Shown: positions 27,009 through 42,104, numbered from the stretch's first letter. The stretch: 64,000 nt of DNA from Burkholderia sp. Bp9143 (GCF_003853645.1 NZ_QTPO01000027.1:45918-109917); one strand, 5' to 3'. A program made the numbers and translations. The notes: a model not told the origin generated them from the letters alone.

Positions 27009-28958
27009 ATGAAGAAGTCCGCCGCGCCGTTGCATGCTTTTCGTTTCCGTGTCGTCTGCGCCGCGATCGCCGGCGCGCTGTCGCTCGCGTCGTGCGGCGG
27101 CGTCGACAGCAATCCGCCGCCACAGGCCAATGCGACGCCCGCGGCCAAGCGCCCGAACATCCTGTACATCATGGCCGACGATCTCGGCTATTCCGACATC
27201 CATGCATTCGGTGGCGAGATCAACACGCCGAACCTCGACGCGCTCGTCGCATCGGGCCGCATCCTGTCGAACCACCACACCGGCACCGTGTGCGCGATCA
27301 CGCGCGCGATGCTGATTTCCGGCACCGATCACCACCTCGTCGGCGAAGGCACGATGGGCGTGCCGACCGACGAGCGACGCGGCCTGCCCGGTTACGAGGG
27401 ATACCTGAACGATCGCGCGCTGTCGTTCGCGCAACTGCTGAAGGACGCCGGCTATCACACGTACATCGCGGGCAAGTGGCACATCGGCTCGGGGATCGTC
27501 GGCAGCGCGACGGGCAGCGGGCAGACGCCGGACCAGTGGGGCTTCGAGCGCAGCTACGTGCTGCTCGGCGGCGCGGCGACGAACCACTTCGCGCACGAAC
27601 CGGCCGGCTCGTCGAACTACACCGAAGACGGCAGCTACGTGCAGCCTGGCCAGCCCGGACAGCCGGGCGGCGCGGGCGGCAGCCCGGCCGTGTTCTACTC
27701 GACGAATTTCTATACGCAGAAGCTGATCTCGTACATCGATTCGAACAAGCAGGACGGCAAGCCGTTCTTCGCGTACGCGGCGTATACGTCGCCGCACTGG
27801 CCGCTGCAGGTGCCGGACCCGTGGCTGCACAAGTATGCGGGCGTATACGACGCCGGCTACGACGCGATCCGCAACGCGCGGATCGCGCGGCAGAAGGCGC
27901 TCGGCCTGATCCCCGCGGACTTCAAGCCGTTCGACGGCCTGCCCGAAACGACGGCGGCATCGCCCGCGACGGCGAACAACGGCACCGCGAACGCGAAGTA
28001 CCTCAGCGCCGTGCATTTGGCCGCCGACGGCTACAGCGACTACGGCACCGGCAAGGTCGACAAGCTGTGGGCGAGCCTGAGCCCGGCCGAGCGCCGCGCA
28101 CAGGCGCGCTACATGGAGATCTATGCGGGGATGGTCGAGAACCTCGACTACAACATCGGCCTGCTGATCCAGCACCTGAAGGACATCGGCGAATACGACA
28201 ACACCTTCATCATGTTCCAGTCGGACAACGGCGCGGAAGGCTGGCCGATCGACTCCGGCGCGGACCCGACGGCGACCGACACCGCGAACGGGCAGGAGCC
28301 GATCTACTCGGCGCTCGGCACCGACAACGGCAAGCAGAACGCGCAGCGGCTGCAGTACGGGCTGCGCTGGGCCGAAGTGAGCGCGACGCCGTTCCGGCTC
28401 ACGAAGGGCTATTCGGCAGAAGGCGGCGTGTCGACGCCGACGATCGTGCGTCTGCCCGGCCAGACGCAGCAGTTGCCGACGTTGCGCGCGTTCACGCACG
28501 TGACCGACAACACCGCGACCTTCCTCGCGGTCGCGGGCGTCACGCCGCCGTCGCAGCCGGCACCGCCGCTCGTGAACACGCTGACGGGTGTCGACCAGAA
28601 CAAGGGCAAGGTCGTCTACAACAACCGCTACGTGTATCCGGTGACGGGCCAGTCGCTGCTGCCGGTGCTCACCGGCTCGGCGACGGGCGAAGTGCATACG
28701 GCGCCGTTCGGCGACGAAGCGTATGGCCGCGCGTACCTGCGCAGTGGCGACGGGCGCTGGAAGGCGTTGTGGACCGAACCGCCGCTCGGGCCGCTCGATG
28801 GCCACTGGCAGCTGTACGACCTCGCGGCGGATCGCGGCGAGACGACCGACGTTTCCGCGCAGAACCCGTCGGTGATCAGCACGCTGGTCGACCAGTGGAA
28901 GACCTACATGAGCAACGTCGGCGGCGTCGAGCCGCTGCGTCCGCGCGGCTACTACTGA
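27009..28958 (+). CDS. Exported sulfatase with atypical CAITR motif
   Basis: The 649-residue protein has a lipoprotein-like signal (LSLASCGG; lipid Cys near residue 33). It then shows the sulfatase metal site NILYIMADDLGYSD, the histidine/lysine segment IAGKWHIG and the second metal site FQSDNGAEGW. The formylglycine position reads CAITR (Cys95), where sulfatases normally have C-x-P/A-x-R; the Ile at the third place is unusual. A formylglycine-generating enzyme follows 7 bp downstream and should convert Cys95. It should cleave sulfate esters in the periplasm, releasing sulfate or an alcohol. Confidence 0.92.
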   Translation: MKKSAAPLHAFRFRVVCAAIAGALSLASCGGVDSNPPPQANATPAAKRPNILYIMADDLGYSDIHAFGGEINTPNLDALVASGRILSNHHTGTVCAITRAMLISGTDHHLVGEGTMGVPTDERRGLPGYEGYLNDRALSFAQLLKDAGYHTYIAGKWHIGSGIVGSATGSGQTPDQWGFERSYVLLGGAATNHFAHEPAGSSNYTEDGSYVQPGQPGQPGGAGGSPAVFYSTNFYTQKLISYIDSNKQDGKPFFAYAAYTSPHWPLQVPDPWLHKYAGVYDAGYDAIRNARIARQKALGLIPADFKPFDGLPETTAASPATANNGTANAKYLSAVHLAADGYSDYGTGKVDKLWASLSPAERRAQARYMEIYAGMVENLDYNIGLLIQHLKDIGEYDNTFIMFQSDNGAEGWPIDSGADPTATDTANGQEPIYSALGTDNGKQNAQRLQYGLRWAEVSATPFRLTKGYSAEGGVSTPTIVRLPGQTQQLPTLRAFTHVTDNTATFLAVAGVTPPSQPAPPLVNTLTGVDQNKGKVVYNNRYVYPVTGQSLLPVLTGSATGEVHTAPFGDEAYGRAYLRSGDGRWKALWTEPPLGPLDGHWQLYDLAADRGETTDVSAQNPSVISTLVDQWKTYMSNVGGVEPLRPRGYY

Positions 28959-28965
28959 GGACGGC

Positions 28966-30018
28966 ATGATGCGGTTGCGCTTCTGGACGCTCGGCGCCGT
29001 GCTCGCGGCCACACTGTTCGCCGCCGCGTTTGCCGCCGGCTATGCGAGCCCGTCGGTGTCGCCCGCCGGGGCCTTCGACGACGCGAATCGCGGCCGCACG
29101 CTCGCGCCGCTCGGCTCGGAGCGGCAGTGCGAGCGCTACTCGGGCCTGCCCGCGCAGTGGCGCGACGACCCGAAGGCCGGGATGGTGCACCTGAGCGGCG
29201 GCGCGTTCGTGTTCGGCAGCACGCGCGGCTATGCGGACGAGCGTCCGGTCGGTGACGGCAAGACGCGCGTCGGCGGCTTCTGGATCGACCAGACCGACGT
29301 GACGATCACGCAGTTCGCCGCGTTCGTGCAGGCGACCGGCTACGTGACCGAGGCCGAGCAGCAGGGCGGCGCGGCGGTGTTTCATGTGCCGACGCGTGAC
29401 GAGCTGAATGCGCGCGACCTCGCGTGGTGGAGCTGGGTGAAGGGCGCATCGTGGCGGCAGCCGCGCGGCCCCGGCAGTAGCGTCGACGGGCTCGGCAACC
29501 TGCCCGTCACGCTCGTCACGCAGCGCGACGCGCTCGCGTATGCGCGCTGGCTCGGCCGCGATCTGCCGACTGAAGCCGAATGGGAATACGCGGGCAAGGC
29601 GGGGCGCGACGACGCGTCGCTCGACGCGGCGCCGCGCGACGCGCAGGGCAAGCCGGCCGCGAACTACTGGCAGGGTGCGTTCCCGGTGCTCGATACCGCC
29701 GAGGACGGCCATGCGGGCCTGGCACCGGTCGGCTGCTATGCGGCGAACGGTTTCCGCCTGTACGACATGATCGGCAACGCATGGGAATGGACGAAGGACC
29801 CCTACACGGGCCCGCACCAGTCGCACACGAACGGCGACACGGCGGCCGTCGCACCGCCGACGCGTCGGCACGACACGCCGATGGTGATCAAGGGCGGCTC
29901 GTTCCTGTGCTCGCGCGATTACTGCGTGCGCTATCGCGCGTCGTCGCGCGAACAGCAGGAAGCCGATCTCGGCGCGTCGCATATCGGGTTTCGCACGATT
30001 CTGAGGGATGCTTTATGA
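28966..30018 (+). CDS. Exported formylglycine-generating enzyme (SUMF1 family)
   Basis: The 350-residue protein has an N-terminal signal or anchor (residues ~5-25) and an FGE-sulfatase domain: FVFGSTRG, FWIDQTDVTITQFAAFV, LPTEAEWEYA, GNAWEWTKD. The copper-binding pair Cys315 and Cys320 sits in GGSFLCSRDYCVRYR, matching active FGE enzymes. It oxidises the sulfatase active-site cysteine to formylglycine. The signal suggests modification outside the cytoplasm, together with its sulfatase neighbour. Its stop overlaps the next start (ATGA). Confidence 0.93.
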   Translation: MMRLRFWTLGAVLAATLFAAAFAAGYASPSVSPAGAFDDANRGRTLAPLGSERQCERYSGLPAQWRDDPKAGMVHLSGGAFVFGSTRGYADERPVGDGKTRVGGFWIDQTDVTITQFAAFVQATGYVTEAEQQGGAAVFHVPTRDELNARDLAWWSWVKGASWRQPRGPGSSVDGLGNLPVTLVTQRDALAYARWLGRDLPTEAEWEYAGKAGRDDASLDAAPRDAQGKPAANYWQGAFPVLDTAEDGHAGLAPVGCYAANGFRLYDMIGNAWEWTKDPYTGPHQSHTNGDTAAVAPPTRRHDTPMVIKGGSFLCSRDYCVRYRASSREQQEADLGASHIGFRTILRDAL

Positions 30019-30817
30019 AGCAGGTGATGCACGTCATCGCCGCATCGCTGATTGTCGCGTGCGGCCTCGCTCATCCGGTCCGGGGTGTCGCTGCCGAGTC
30101 CGCCGTGCCGGTTGTGCGCGTCGGCGTGACGCGCGGCGTGCATGCGGACATCCTCGACGAGGTGAAACGTGTCGCTGCCGCGCGCGGGCTGGGTGTCGAT
30201 GTCGTCGCATTCGACGATGCGTCGCATATCGATACCGCACTGGCGGACGGTACCATCGACGCGGCAAGCTTCGAGGACGCGCAGCGCCTTGCCGCGACGC
30301 GTGCCGCAAAAGGCTACGCACTGACCGCCGTCGCGCCGACTGTCACGTTGCCGATGGCACTCTATTCGCGCAAGATCAGGAGTCTGAACGAACTGCAGCC
30401 CGGCGCGACGGTCGCGATCCCGGCCGATCCGCGCGGGATGGCACGCGCGCTCGTGCTGCTCCAGAACGACACGCTGGTGACGCTGCGCGACAAGGCCGGC
30501 CTGCATGCGACGCTGCGCGACGTGACGGGAAACCGGCTCGCGCTGAAGTTCGTGGCACTGCGCCGCGACCGGCTGCATGCGGCGCTCGACTCGGCCGCGT
30601 TCGTCGCGATCGACAGCGAGGACGCCGCGCGTGCGGGGCTGCAGCCGGCGCGCGACAGCATCAATCTCGAGGACGCACGCTCGCCGTATGCGAACGTGCT
30701 GACCGTGCGCGACGCCGACCGCGCGAAGCCGTGGGTCGCGCAACTCGTCGCCGCGTATCACTCGGACGACGTCGCGCATTTCATCCTGACGCGCTACCAG
30801 GACTCGGTGCGACGGCC

Positions 30818-30824
<7 letters not shown>
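30015..30824 (+). CDS. MetQ/NlpA-like substrate-binding lipoprotein
   Basis: The 269-residue protein has a lipobox (SLIVAC, lipid Cys16). A periplasmic binding fold of the NlpA/MetQ type follows (VVRVGVTRGVHADILDEV, TVTLPMALYSRKIRSLNELQPGATVAIP, YANVLTVRD). Homologues bind methionine or related sulfur compounds for ABC import. No ABC ATPase or permease is adjacent. Coupled to the sulfatase and FGE genes, it could bind the released organic product or serve another system. The stop overlaps the following gene. Confidence 0.85.
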
Positions 30825-31852
<1,028 letters not shown>

Positions 31853-31917
31853 CGACGGCGGCACGCGACGCGTGCCTTACACTTGGCGCTCTTTCAACCG
31901 TCTCCGATGGAGCGCGC

Positions 31918-32244
31918 ATGTACGCATCGACCTTCATTTTCCGCGCCGGACAATACGACGACGAATTCCATCGGCTCGACCGCCAGATCGCCGACATGGC
32001 ACGCGCGACGCCCGGTTATCTCGGCGAGGAGACATGGGAGAACGCCGACGCGGGGCTGATCCAGAATGTTTATTACTGGGAATCGGAGGCGGCGCTGCGG
32101 CAATTGATGCAGCATCCGGCGCATCTGGAAGCGAAGGCGAAGCAGGCGCGCTGGCTGGACGGTTATCGCGTGGTGATCTCGCAGGTGCTGCGCGAGTATG
32201 GCGACGGCAAGCTCATGCAACCGCACGCGGGACAGCCCGCGTGA
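31918..32244 (+). CDS. Antibiotic biosynthesis monooxygenase (ABM) domain protein
   Basis: The 108-residue protein is a single ABM-type ferredoxin-like domain. ABM features include MYASTFIFRAGQYDDEFHRLD, PGYLGEETWEN, a YYWESEAALRQL helix and an HPAHLEAKA segment. Such domains act as small cofactor-free monooxygenases or as stress proteins. The ATG at 31918 fits the domain start. It is downstream of the sulfatase gene group, 65 bp after the YkgJ gene, and may be part of the same transcript. Confidence 0.88.
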   Translation: MYASTFIFRAGQYDDEFHRLDRQIADMARATPGYLGEETWENADAGLIQNVYYWESEAALRQLMQHPAHLEAKAKQARWLDGYRVVISQVLREYGDGKLMQPHAGQPA

Positions 32245-32256
32245 GCTGAACGGCGC

Positions 32257-33189
32257 TCAAAGCGCTTCCACGAGCAACCGGTTGCTCTTCTCGCAATACT
32301 CGTGACACGCGGCACGCGCGGCAATCGACGCGCCGTGCACGAACTTCGGCGCGTCGGCCCGCCGCGACATCGACACGACGATCGACGGCGGCGACGGCTG
32401 CAGCGGCAGCTCGACGACCTCGCCGCTCGCGATCAACGCATCGACGAACAGCACCGGAATCGCGGCGACACCGAAGCCGTCGCGCACGAGCTGCACGATC
32501 ACCGAGATCGACGGCGAGCCGGTGATGCGCGTCTCCGACAGCGGCACGCCATGCGCATGCGCGAGCGTCCGCACGATGTCCTCGAGCGCGCGGTGCGGCG
32601 CGGTACCGCGCCCGTAGGTCAGGATCGGCTGGCGCAGCACCTGCCGCGCGAGGCCCGTGCGCGTGGTCGGCAGCAGCCCCGCGCGCGCGATCCAGCGCAC
32701 CGGATAGTTCGCGAGCGCGTCGCAGACGACCGACGCCTCGTCGCTGCCCTCCACGCGAATGATCAGGTCGAGCTCGCCGGCCATCAGCCGGCGCTGCAGC
32801 ACGACACTGACATCGACGGTCAGGTCGATTTCCAGTTGCGGATAGTCAGCGGCGAGGCGGCGCAGGTAATGCGGCAGCCAGCTGTGCACGACCGTCTCGA
32901 TCACGCCGAGCCGCAGCTTGCCGCGCAGCGCGCTTTCGCCGGCCGCGGCGGCCTGCAGCTCGTGCGTCGCCTCGACGACGGCCTTCGCATAACCCAGCAG
33001 GTACTCGCCGTTCGGCGTGAGCCGGAACTCGCGGCTGTCGCGGTCGACGAGCACGGTCTGCAATTCGTCCTCGAGCGCTTTCAGGCGTTGCGAGATCGCG
33101 GCCGGCGTCGCGTGCAGCGCGGCGGCCGTCGTGCGGAAGTTGCGCAGCTTCGCGAGCGTGACGAAGGTTTCGAGGAAACGCGTGTTCAT
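32257..33189 (-). CDS. LysR-type regulator
   Basis: The 310-residue protein has the LysR winged helix (MNTRFLETFVTLAKLRNFRTTAAALHATPAAISQRLKALE in parts, residues 1-60) and a periplasmic-binding-like effector domain (residues ~90-295). It is divergent from the D-glutamate-cyclase-family gene, with a 205-bp spacer holding an AT-rich stretch, so it probably controls the oxoproline genes. The inducer is unknown. Confidence 0.93.
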   Translation of the reverse strand: MNTRFLETFVTLAKLRNFRTTAAALHATPAAISQRLKALEDELQTVLVDRDSREFRLTPNGEYLLGYAKAVVEATHELQAAAAGESALRGKLRLGVIETVVHSWLPHYLRRLAADYPQLEIDLTVDVSVVLQRRLMAGELDLIIRVEGSDEASVVCDALANYPVRWIARAGLLPTTRTGLARQVLRQPILTYGRGTAPHRALEDIVRTLAHAHGVPLSETRITGSPSISVIVQLVRDGFGVAAIPVLFVDALIASGEVVELPLQPSPPSIVVSMSRRADAPKFVHGASIAARAACHEYCEKSNRLLVEAL

Positions 33190-33394
33190 GGCGATCGGAC
33201 GGACGGTGGACGCGCAGCTTGCCGGTGAAGAAAAGTGAACGGGACCGGGGAAAACCCCGAGATCCGTTAAGAAATTCTATACACGGGGCGCAAAAAAACT
33301 CGTTGGCGACAAAATTTTTTCTTTTCTATTCTTCGCCGTATCCGCTGACACAACGCCGTCACCACGACGACACCCCGATCCGCCACCACACATC

Positions 33395-34168
33395 ATGACG
33401 CCTTCCGAATTCCGCCAGTCCGTACGCGACGGCACCTTCCGCCGCCCGACCGCCGGCCAGTGCGGCCCGTTCGCGCAAGCGAATCTCGCGATCCTGCCGA
33501 ATGCGTACGCGCACGATTTCCTGCGCTTCTGCCAGGCGAACCCGAAGGCGTGCCCGCTGCTGGGCGTCGGCGAACCGGGGGCGTTCCGGCTCGACGTGCT
33601 CGGCGAGGATCTCGACATCCGCACCGACGTGCCGAGCTACAACGTATACCGAGACGGCCGCCTGACGGAGCGGGTGGAATCGCTCGAAGCGCTGTGGCGC
33701 GACGATTTCGTCGTATTCGCGATCGGCTGCTCGTTCTCGTTCGAGGACATGCTGGCGCGCGAAGGGATCGGGCTGCGCCACATCGAGGAGGGTCGCAACG
33801 TGCCGATGTACCGCACGTCGATCCCGAATCGCCGCGCGGGGATCTTCGGCGGCCAGCTGGTCGTGTCGATGCGGCCGCTGCGCGGCGCCGACGCGATCCG
33901 CGCGGTGCAGATCACGAGCCGGTTCCCGGGCGTGCACGGCGCGCCGGTCCATATCGGCCATCCGGAGGAACTGGGCATCGCCGATCTCGGCGCGCCCGAT
34001 TTCGGCGACGCGGTGACGGTGCGCGACGGCGAGCTGCCGGTGTTCTGGGCGTGCGGCGTGACGCCGCAAACCGCGCTGATGGAAGCGAAGCTGCCGCTCG
34101 CGATCGCGCATACGCCCGGCTACATGCTGATGACCGACATCACGAACGCGTCGCTGGCCGTGTTCTGA
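33395..34168 (+). CDS. D-glutamate cyclase / putative hydro-lyase family protein (DUF1445)
   Basis: The 257-residue protein shows the family motifs [34 protein letters not shown] and [10 protein letters not shown]. The family includes the D-glutamate cyclase that forms 5-oxo-D-proline, and many members are annotated as putative hydro-lyases. Two genes downstream lies a 5-oxoprolinase-family enzyme, so a D-glutamate or 5-oxoproline route is plausible. It is cytosolic, and divergent from a LysR gene. Confidence 0.88.
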   Translation: MTPSEFRQSVRDGTFRRPTAGQCGPFAQANLAILPNAYAHDFLRFCQANPKACPLLGVGEPGAFRLDVLGEDLDIRTDVPSYNVYRDGRLTERVESLEALWRDDFVVFAIGCSFSFEDMLAREGIGLRHIEEGRNVPMYRTSIPNRRAGIFGGQLVVSMRPLRGADAIRAVQITSRFPGVHGAPVHIGHPEELGIADLGAPDFGDAVTVRDGELPVFWACGVTPQTALMEAKLPLAIAHTPGYMLMTDITNASLAVF

Positions 34169-34346
34169 CCCGACCGACGCCGGCAGCCCGCGCGGCTGCC
34201 GGTCCGGCCCCGTCGCGGCGGCATGCCGCGACCGCAGACGATCCGCCCGGCCGGAGGGCGGCGCGCAGCCGCGACCCGACGATCGCGAGCGCGATGCACG
34301 CACGACACGCACGGTTTCGACCGCACATTTCGACAGGAGCATCACC

Positions 34347-35651
34347 ATGGAAAGCAAGACCCTAGCGGCGCCCGCCGCCGATCCCGCGGGCCCCGCACGC
34401 AACGGCCTGTTCGGATGGTATGCGGACGCACAACCGCGCGAACGCCGCGCGTTCTGGAGCTGCAAGGTCGGCTACATGCTCGACGGGATGGATACGCAGA
34501 TGCTGTCGTTCGTGATCCCGACGCTCGTCGCGACCTGGGGCATCTCGCTCGCGGACGCCGGCTTCATCGGCACGATGACGCTGCTCGCGTCGGCGCTCGG
34601 CGGCTGGATCGCGGGCATCTTGTCCGACCGGATCGGCCGCGTGCGCACGCTGCAACTGACGGTGCTGTGGTTCGCCGTGTTCACCGCACTGTGCGGGCTC
34701 GCGCAGAACTATCACCAGCTGCTCGCGGCGCGCGCGCTGATGGGCTTCGGCTTCGGCGGCGAATGGACGGCCGGCGCGGTGCTGATCGGCGAGGTGATCC
34801 GCGCGCGCGATCGCGGCAAGGCGGTCGGCCTCGTGCAGTCGGGCTGGGCGATCGGCTGGGGGCTGTCGGCGCTGCTGTATGCGCTGCTGTTCTCGGTGCT
34901 GCCGGCCGAGCAGGCATGGCGCGCGCTGTTCCTCGTCGGCCTCGCGCCGGCGCTGCTGGTGGTCGTGATCCGCCGCTACGTGAAGGAGCCGGAGGTCTAC
35001 GAGCAGGAGAAGGCCACGCAGGCGAAGGGGGCCGACGCGCCGCGCCTCACCGAAATCTTCGCGCCGAAGCTGCTGTCGACGACGCTGCGCGCGGCGCTGC
35101 TGACCACCGGCGCGCAGGGAGGCTACTACGCGATCACGACCTGGCTGCCGACGTTCCTGAAGACAGAGCGGCACCTGACCGTGATGGGCACGGGCGGCTA
35201 TCTCGCGACCATCATCATCGGCTCGTGGGTCGGCTACCTGACGAGCGCGTACCTGACCGACCGCCTCGGCCGCAAGCCGAACTTCATCCTGTTCGCGCTC
35301 GGCTCGATGGTGATCGCGTTCGCCTACACGTCGCCGGTGCTGCACCTCACGAACGCATCGATGCTGTGGCTCGGCTTCCCGCTCGGCTTCTTCGCATCGG
35401 GGATCTTCTCCGGGATGGGCGCGTTCCTCACCGAGCTGTTCCCGACGCGGGTGCGCGGCTCGGGGCAGGGCTTCTGCTACAACGTGGGCCGCGCGATCGG
35501 TGCCCTGTTCCCGTTCCTGATCGGCGCGCTGTCGAAGCACTACGGGCTCGGCGCGAGCATCGGGATCTTCGCGGTCGCCGCCTACGGCGTGATGATCGTC
35601 GCCGCGCTGACGCTGCCCGAAACGCGCGGCCGCGAACTCGACGCCGCCTGA
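34347..35651 (+). CDS. MFS transporter (metabolite:H+ symporter)
   Basis: The 434-residue protein has twelve membrane segments and the MFS loop motif GWIAGILSDRIGRVRTL, plus GFGFGGEWTAGAVLIGE and a second-half LTDRLGRKPN. The pattern is that of sialate/aromatic-acid type proton symporters. CAGGAG precedes the ATG. Between a D-glutamate-cyclase-family gene and a 5-oxoprolinase gene, it is the likely importer of the pathway's substrate, such as 5-oxoproline or a related acid. Confidence 0.9.
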   Translation: MESKTLAAPAADPAGPARNGLFGWYADAQPRERRAFWSCKVGYMLDGMDTQMLSFVIPTLVATWGISLADAGFIGTMTLLASALGGWIAGILSDRIGRVRTLQLTVLWFAVFTALCGLAQNYHQLLAARALMGFGFGGEWTAGAVLIGEVIRARDRGKAVGLVQSGWAIGWGLSALLYALLFSVLPAEQAWRALFLVGLAPALLVVVIRRYVKEPEVYEQEKATQAKGADAPRLTEIFAPKLLSTTLRAALLTTGAQGGYYAITTWLPTFLKTERHLTVMGTGGYLATIIIGSWVGYLTSAYLTDRLGRKPNFILFALGSMVIAFAYTSPVLHLTNASMLWLGFPLGFFASGIFSGMGAFLTELFPTRVRGSGQGFCYNVGRAIGALFPFLIGALSKHYGLGASIGIFAVAAYGVMIVAALTLPETRGRELDAA

Positions 35652-35772
35652 GCGGACGCCAGCCCGCCCGCCGCCTTACTTTCCCTTTTCATCGAAGCCC
35701 TCACGCGGCGCGCGACGCGCGCCGTGCGGCGGCGCTCGTCCTTAGATTCAACGACGCTCCACATTCATCGCC

Positions 35773-39411
<3,639 letters not shown>

Positions 39412-40083
39412 GCGATACGGCATTGACGCACGCGGACGCCGTGCGGCGGGGCGCCCGCCGGCCGGTTTCCGCGTGTTCCGGCCGGCCAATCGTACCGGTT
39501 CCATTCATGCCGCCGCATTGCCTGCGCGGTCCGGCGATATATTCGCTCGCACCGATCGGCGAGATATTGCAGCTAATACGGGAATAAGGACGCGCATTCA
39601 CGCGCGAACGGCACCGAAAATCCCCGATTCCGCGGGCGGCGCAATGCGATCCGACCCCGCCACGGTACCTGCCGGCGCGTCGCTGCCGGGATGCCGCGAT
39701 TTCCCGCAAACCCCCGTCCCACGGGGCGCTCCGGCGATTCCGCCGGCCTGGTTCGACGCGCTTGCGCCTGCCTGCGCGCATCCCGCCAATCATGAAAAAG
39801 CCCCGGTGCCAATCGAGTTCCGATTCCTTGACACCCCGTTCCAAATGTGAGTGCCAATCTTCATCGTCATTTGATAAGATGGGTTCCACCATTCGTTTGG
39901 AAAACCTGCGCGCGACATGCGCGAACGCCGGGTCGCATTAGTTGGAAACAAGTACGGAACGAGGGCCGCTGTCACAGGCATCACGACTGCCTCGCCGGGT
40001 GTGCGCGCTGCGCGCCCGGGGGACGGGTGCGGCCAGCTCGCCTCCGTCTACACTGTGCGTTTTTTCTGGATCGGGGCGTGTCC
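39412..40083. other. Intergenic stretch before rpfR
   Basis: About 670 bp without a convincing gene. A dyad GCCGGCCGG / CCGGCCGGC (39457-39486, 12-base loop) may end the oxoprolinase transcript but has no T run. A 125-codon open frame (39473-39850 +) lacks family features and a ribosome site. The last ~200 bp, with TTTGATAAG and GTCTACACTGTGCG, probably hold the rpfR promoter. Confidence 0.45.
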
Positions 40084-42087
40084 ATGGATGACGAAAACGA
40101 AAGCGCCGTGCTCGAAGCGCATCTCGGTACGCGCAGCCCATGCTGGCGCCTCGGCAGCGACAGCAATGCACTCGAACTGGCCGCCGTTCGCGGCCTGACC
40201 AATGTCGCGGTTGCGCTGAGCGGCGAGCAGGCCGCGCGGATTCGCGCGCTCACCGGCGTCACGTCGCACCTCGTGCTCGAACTCGCGCTGTTCGGCGATC
40301 CGGTCAGCCTCCATCTGGTCGGCAGGAAGGTCGATACCACCAATTGGGCCGGCACGGCCTCCGCCTATTCCGATACCGCGTCCGTCGCCAGCGACCTCGC
40401 GCACGGGCTCGCGTTCGCCGAGCAGGTCGTGTCGGAAGTGAATTCGCTGGTCGTGATCCTCGACCGCAACGGCATGGTGCAGCGCTTCAACCGCCTGTGC
40501 GAGGAAGTGACGGGCAAGCGCGAGGTCGACGTGATCGGCCGCAGCGCGTTCGAGCTGTTCATGAGCGCCGAGCAGGGCGCGCAGTCGCGCACCAACATCA
40601 CCGGCTTTTTCGCGAGCAACCGGTCGTTCGCGGTCGAGCGCTACATCAACACGGTCAACGGCCCGCGCCTGTTCCAGTTCCGCAACAAGTTCGTGCAGAG
40701 CGGCAGCGGCGCCGACGAGCAGTACCTGATCTGCTCGGGCATCGACGTCACCGAGGAGCGCAACGCGCAGCAGCGGCTCAGCGAACTCGCGAATACCGAC
40801 GTGCTGACCGGCTTGCCGAACCGTCATGCGATCAGCGAGCGCATCCGCGTCGCGCTGGCCGCGGACCGCACCGACGTGCGCGGCCAGGTCGGCATCCTGT
40901 TCCTCGATCTCGACAACTTCAAGCGCGTCAACGACCACTACGGGCACATCACCGGCGACCGCCTGCTGCAGGACGTGTCCACGGTCATCGGCGGCTGCCT
41001 GCCGTCCGGCGCGACGCTCGCGCGGCTCGGCGGCGACGAATTCCTCGTGCTGTTCGAGCACGGCACGCGGCCGCTGCTCGAGGCGACCGCGCAGATCATC
41101 CTCGAGCGGCTGCGCACACCGATCCACCTCGGGCTGGTGGAGGTCTACACGAGCTGCTCGATCGGCATCGCGATGTATCCGCAGCATGGCGATTCGCTGG
41201 AAACGCTGATCCGCAGCGCCGACACCGCGATGTACGTCGCGAAGGAAGAGGGCAAGCATACGTACCGCGTGTTCTCGCTCGAGATGAACCAGAAGGTCGC
41301 GAAGTACATGTGGCTCGACACGAACCTGCGCAAGGCGCTCGAGGAAGAGCAGTTCGTGCTGCATTACCAGCCCGTCGTCGACATCGCGACCGGCGACGTG
41401 CACGCCGTCGAGGCGCTGATCCGCTGGCAATCGCCCGATCGCGGGCTCGTCGCGCCGATCGAATTCATCCGCTTCGCGGAGGAGTCGGGGCTGATCGCGC
41501 CGCTCGGCCGCTGGGTGATGCGCACCGCTGCCGCGCAGGCCGCCGCGTGGAAGGCGAAGGGGCTCGGCGTGCGGATCGCGGTGAACGTGTCCGCGCGGCA
41601 GTTGCAGGACATGAACATCGTCGATCAGTTCGCGTCGATTCTCGACGGCGCGGGGATGAAGCCGAGCCTCGTCGACATCGAGCTCACCGAAAGCAGCTTC
41701 ATCGAGGACGAGGAATCGGCGCACGAACTGATGAAGCAGTTCCGTCAGCTCGGCGCGGAGATTCACCTCGACGATTTCGGCACCGGCTATTCGTCGCTGT
41801 CGCAGCTGTCGCGGCTGCCGCTCGATTCGATCAAGCTCGATCGCAGCTTCATCACCGGCATCGACCGCAACCCGCGCTCGCAGGCGCTGGTGCGCTCGGT
41901 CGTGTCGCTCGCGAGGGCGCTGAGTTTCTCGGTGGTCGCCGAAGGCGTCGAGACGCATGCGGAAGCCGAATTCCTGAAGCAGATCAACGTCGACCACGCG
42001 CAGGGCTTCTACTTCGCGCGGCCGATGCCGGCCCAGGCCTTCGAGGCCTGGCTCGCGGAGACGAGGAAGCTCAGGCTGATCGCCTGA
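40084..42087 (+). CDS. rpfR: RpfR: BDSF receptor with PAS, GGDEF and EAL domains
   Basis: The 667-residue protein has an N-terminal RpfF-interaction region (residues ~1-95), a PAS domain (~110-235, VVILDRNGMVQRFNRLCEEVTGK) that binds cis-2-dodecenoic acid, a GGDEF domain (intact GGDEF near residue 316) and an EAL domain (intact EAL near residue 443; LDDFGTGYSSL). In B. cenocepacia signal binding raises its c-di-GMP phosphodiesterase activity and RpfR partners with GtrR. The gene converges on rpfF, the signal synthase. The ATG at 40084 is chosen because the family begins at this interaction domain. Confidence 0.95.
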   Translation: MDDENESAVLEAHLGTRSPCWRLGSDSNALELAAVRGLTNVAVALSGEQAARIRALTGVTSHLVLELALFGDPVSLHLVGRKVDTTNWAGTASAYSDTASVASDLAHGLAFAEQVVSEVNSLVVILDRNGMVQRFNRLCEEVTGKREVDVIGRSAFELFMSAEQGAQSRTNITGFFASNRSFAVERYINTVNGPRLFQFRNKFVQSGSGADEQYLICSGIDVTEERNAQQRLSELANTDVLTGLPNRHAISERIRVALAADRTDVRGQVGILFLDLDNFKRVNDHYGHITGDRLLQDVSTVIGGCLPSGATLARLGGDEFLVLFEHGTRPLLEATAQIILERLRTPIHLGLVEVYTSCSIGIAMYPQHGDSLETLIRSADTAMYVAKEEGKHTYRVFSLEMNQKVAKYMWLDTNLRKALEEEQFVLHYQPVVDIATGDVHAVEALIRWQSPDRGLVAPIEFIRFAEESGLIAPLGRWVMRTAAAQAAAWKAKGLGVRIAVNVSARQLQDMNIVDQFASILDGAGMKPSLVDIELTESSFIEDEESAHELMKQFRQLGAEIHLDDFGTGYSSLSQLSRLPLDSIKLDRSFITGIDRNPRSQALVRSVVSLARALSFSVVAEGVETHAEAEFLKQINVDHAQGFYFARPMPAQAFEAWLAETRKLRLIA

Positions 42088-42104
42088 GCCTCCCCGCATG
42101 ACGG

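Noticed and set aside
26928..29012. 694-codon open frame antisense to the sulfatase gene
   Set aside because: Shadow of the sulfatase gene; no domain features and biased composition.
39473..39850. 125-codon open frame before rpfR
   Set aside because: Composition typical of random GC-rich frames, no ribosome site and no family features.
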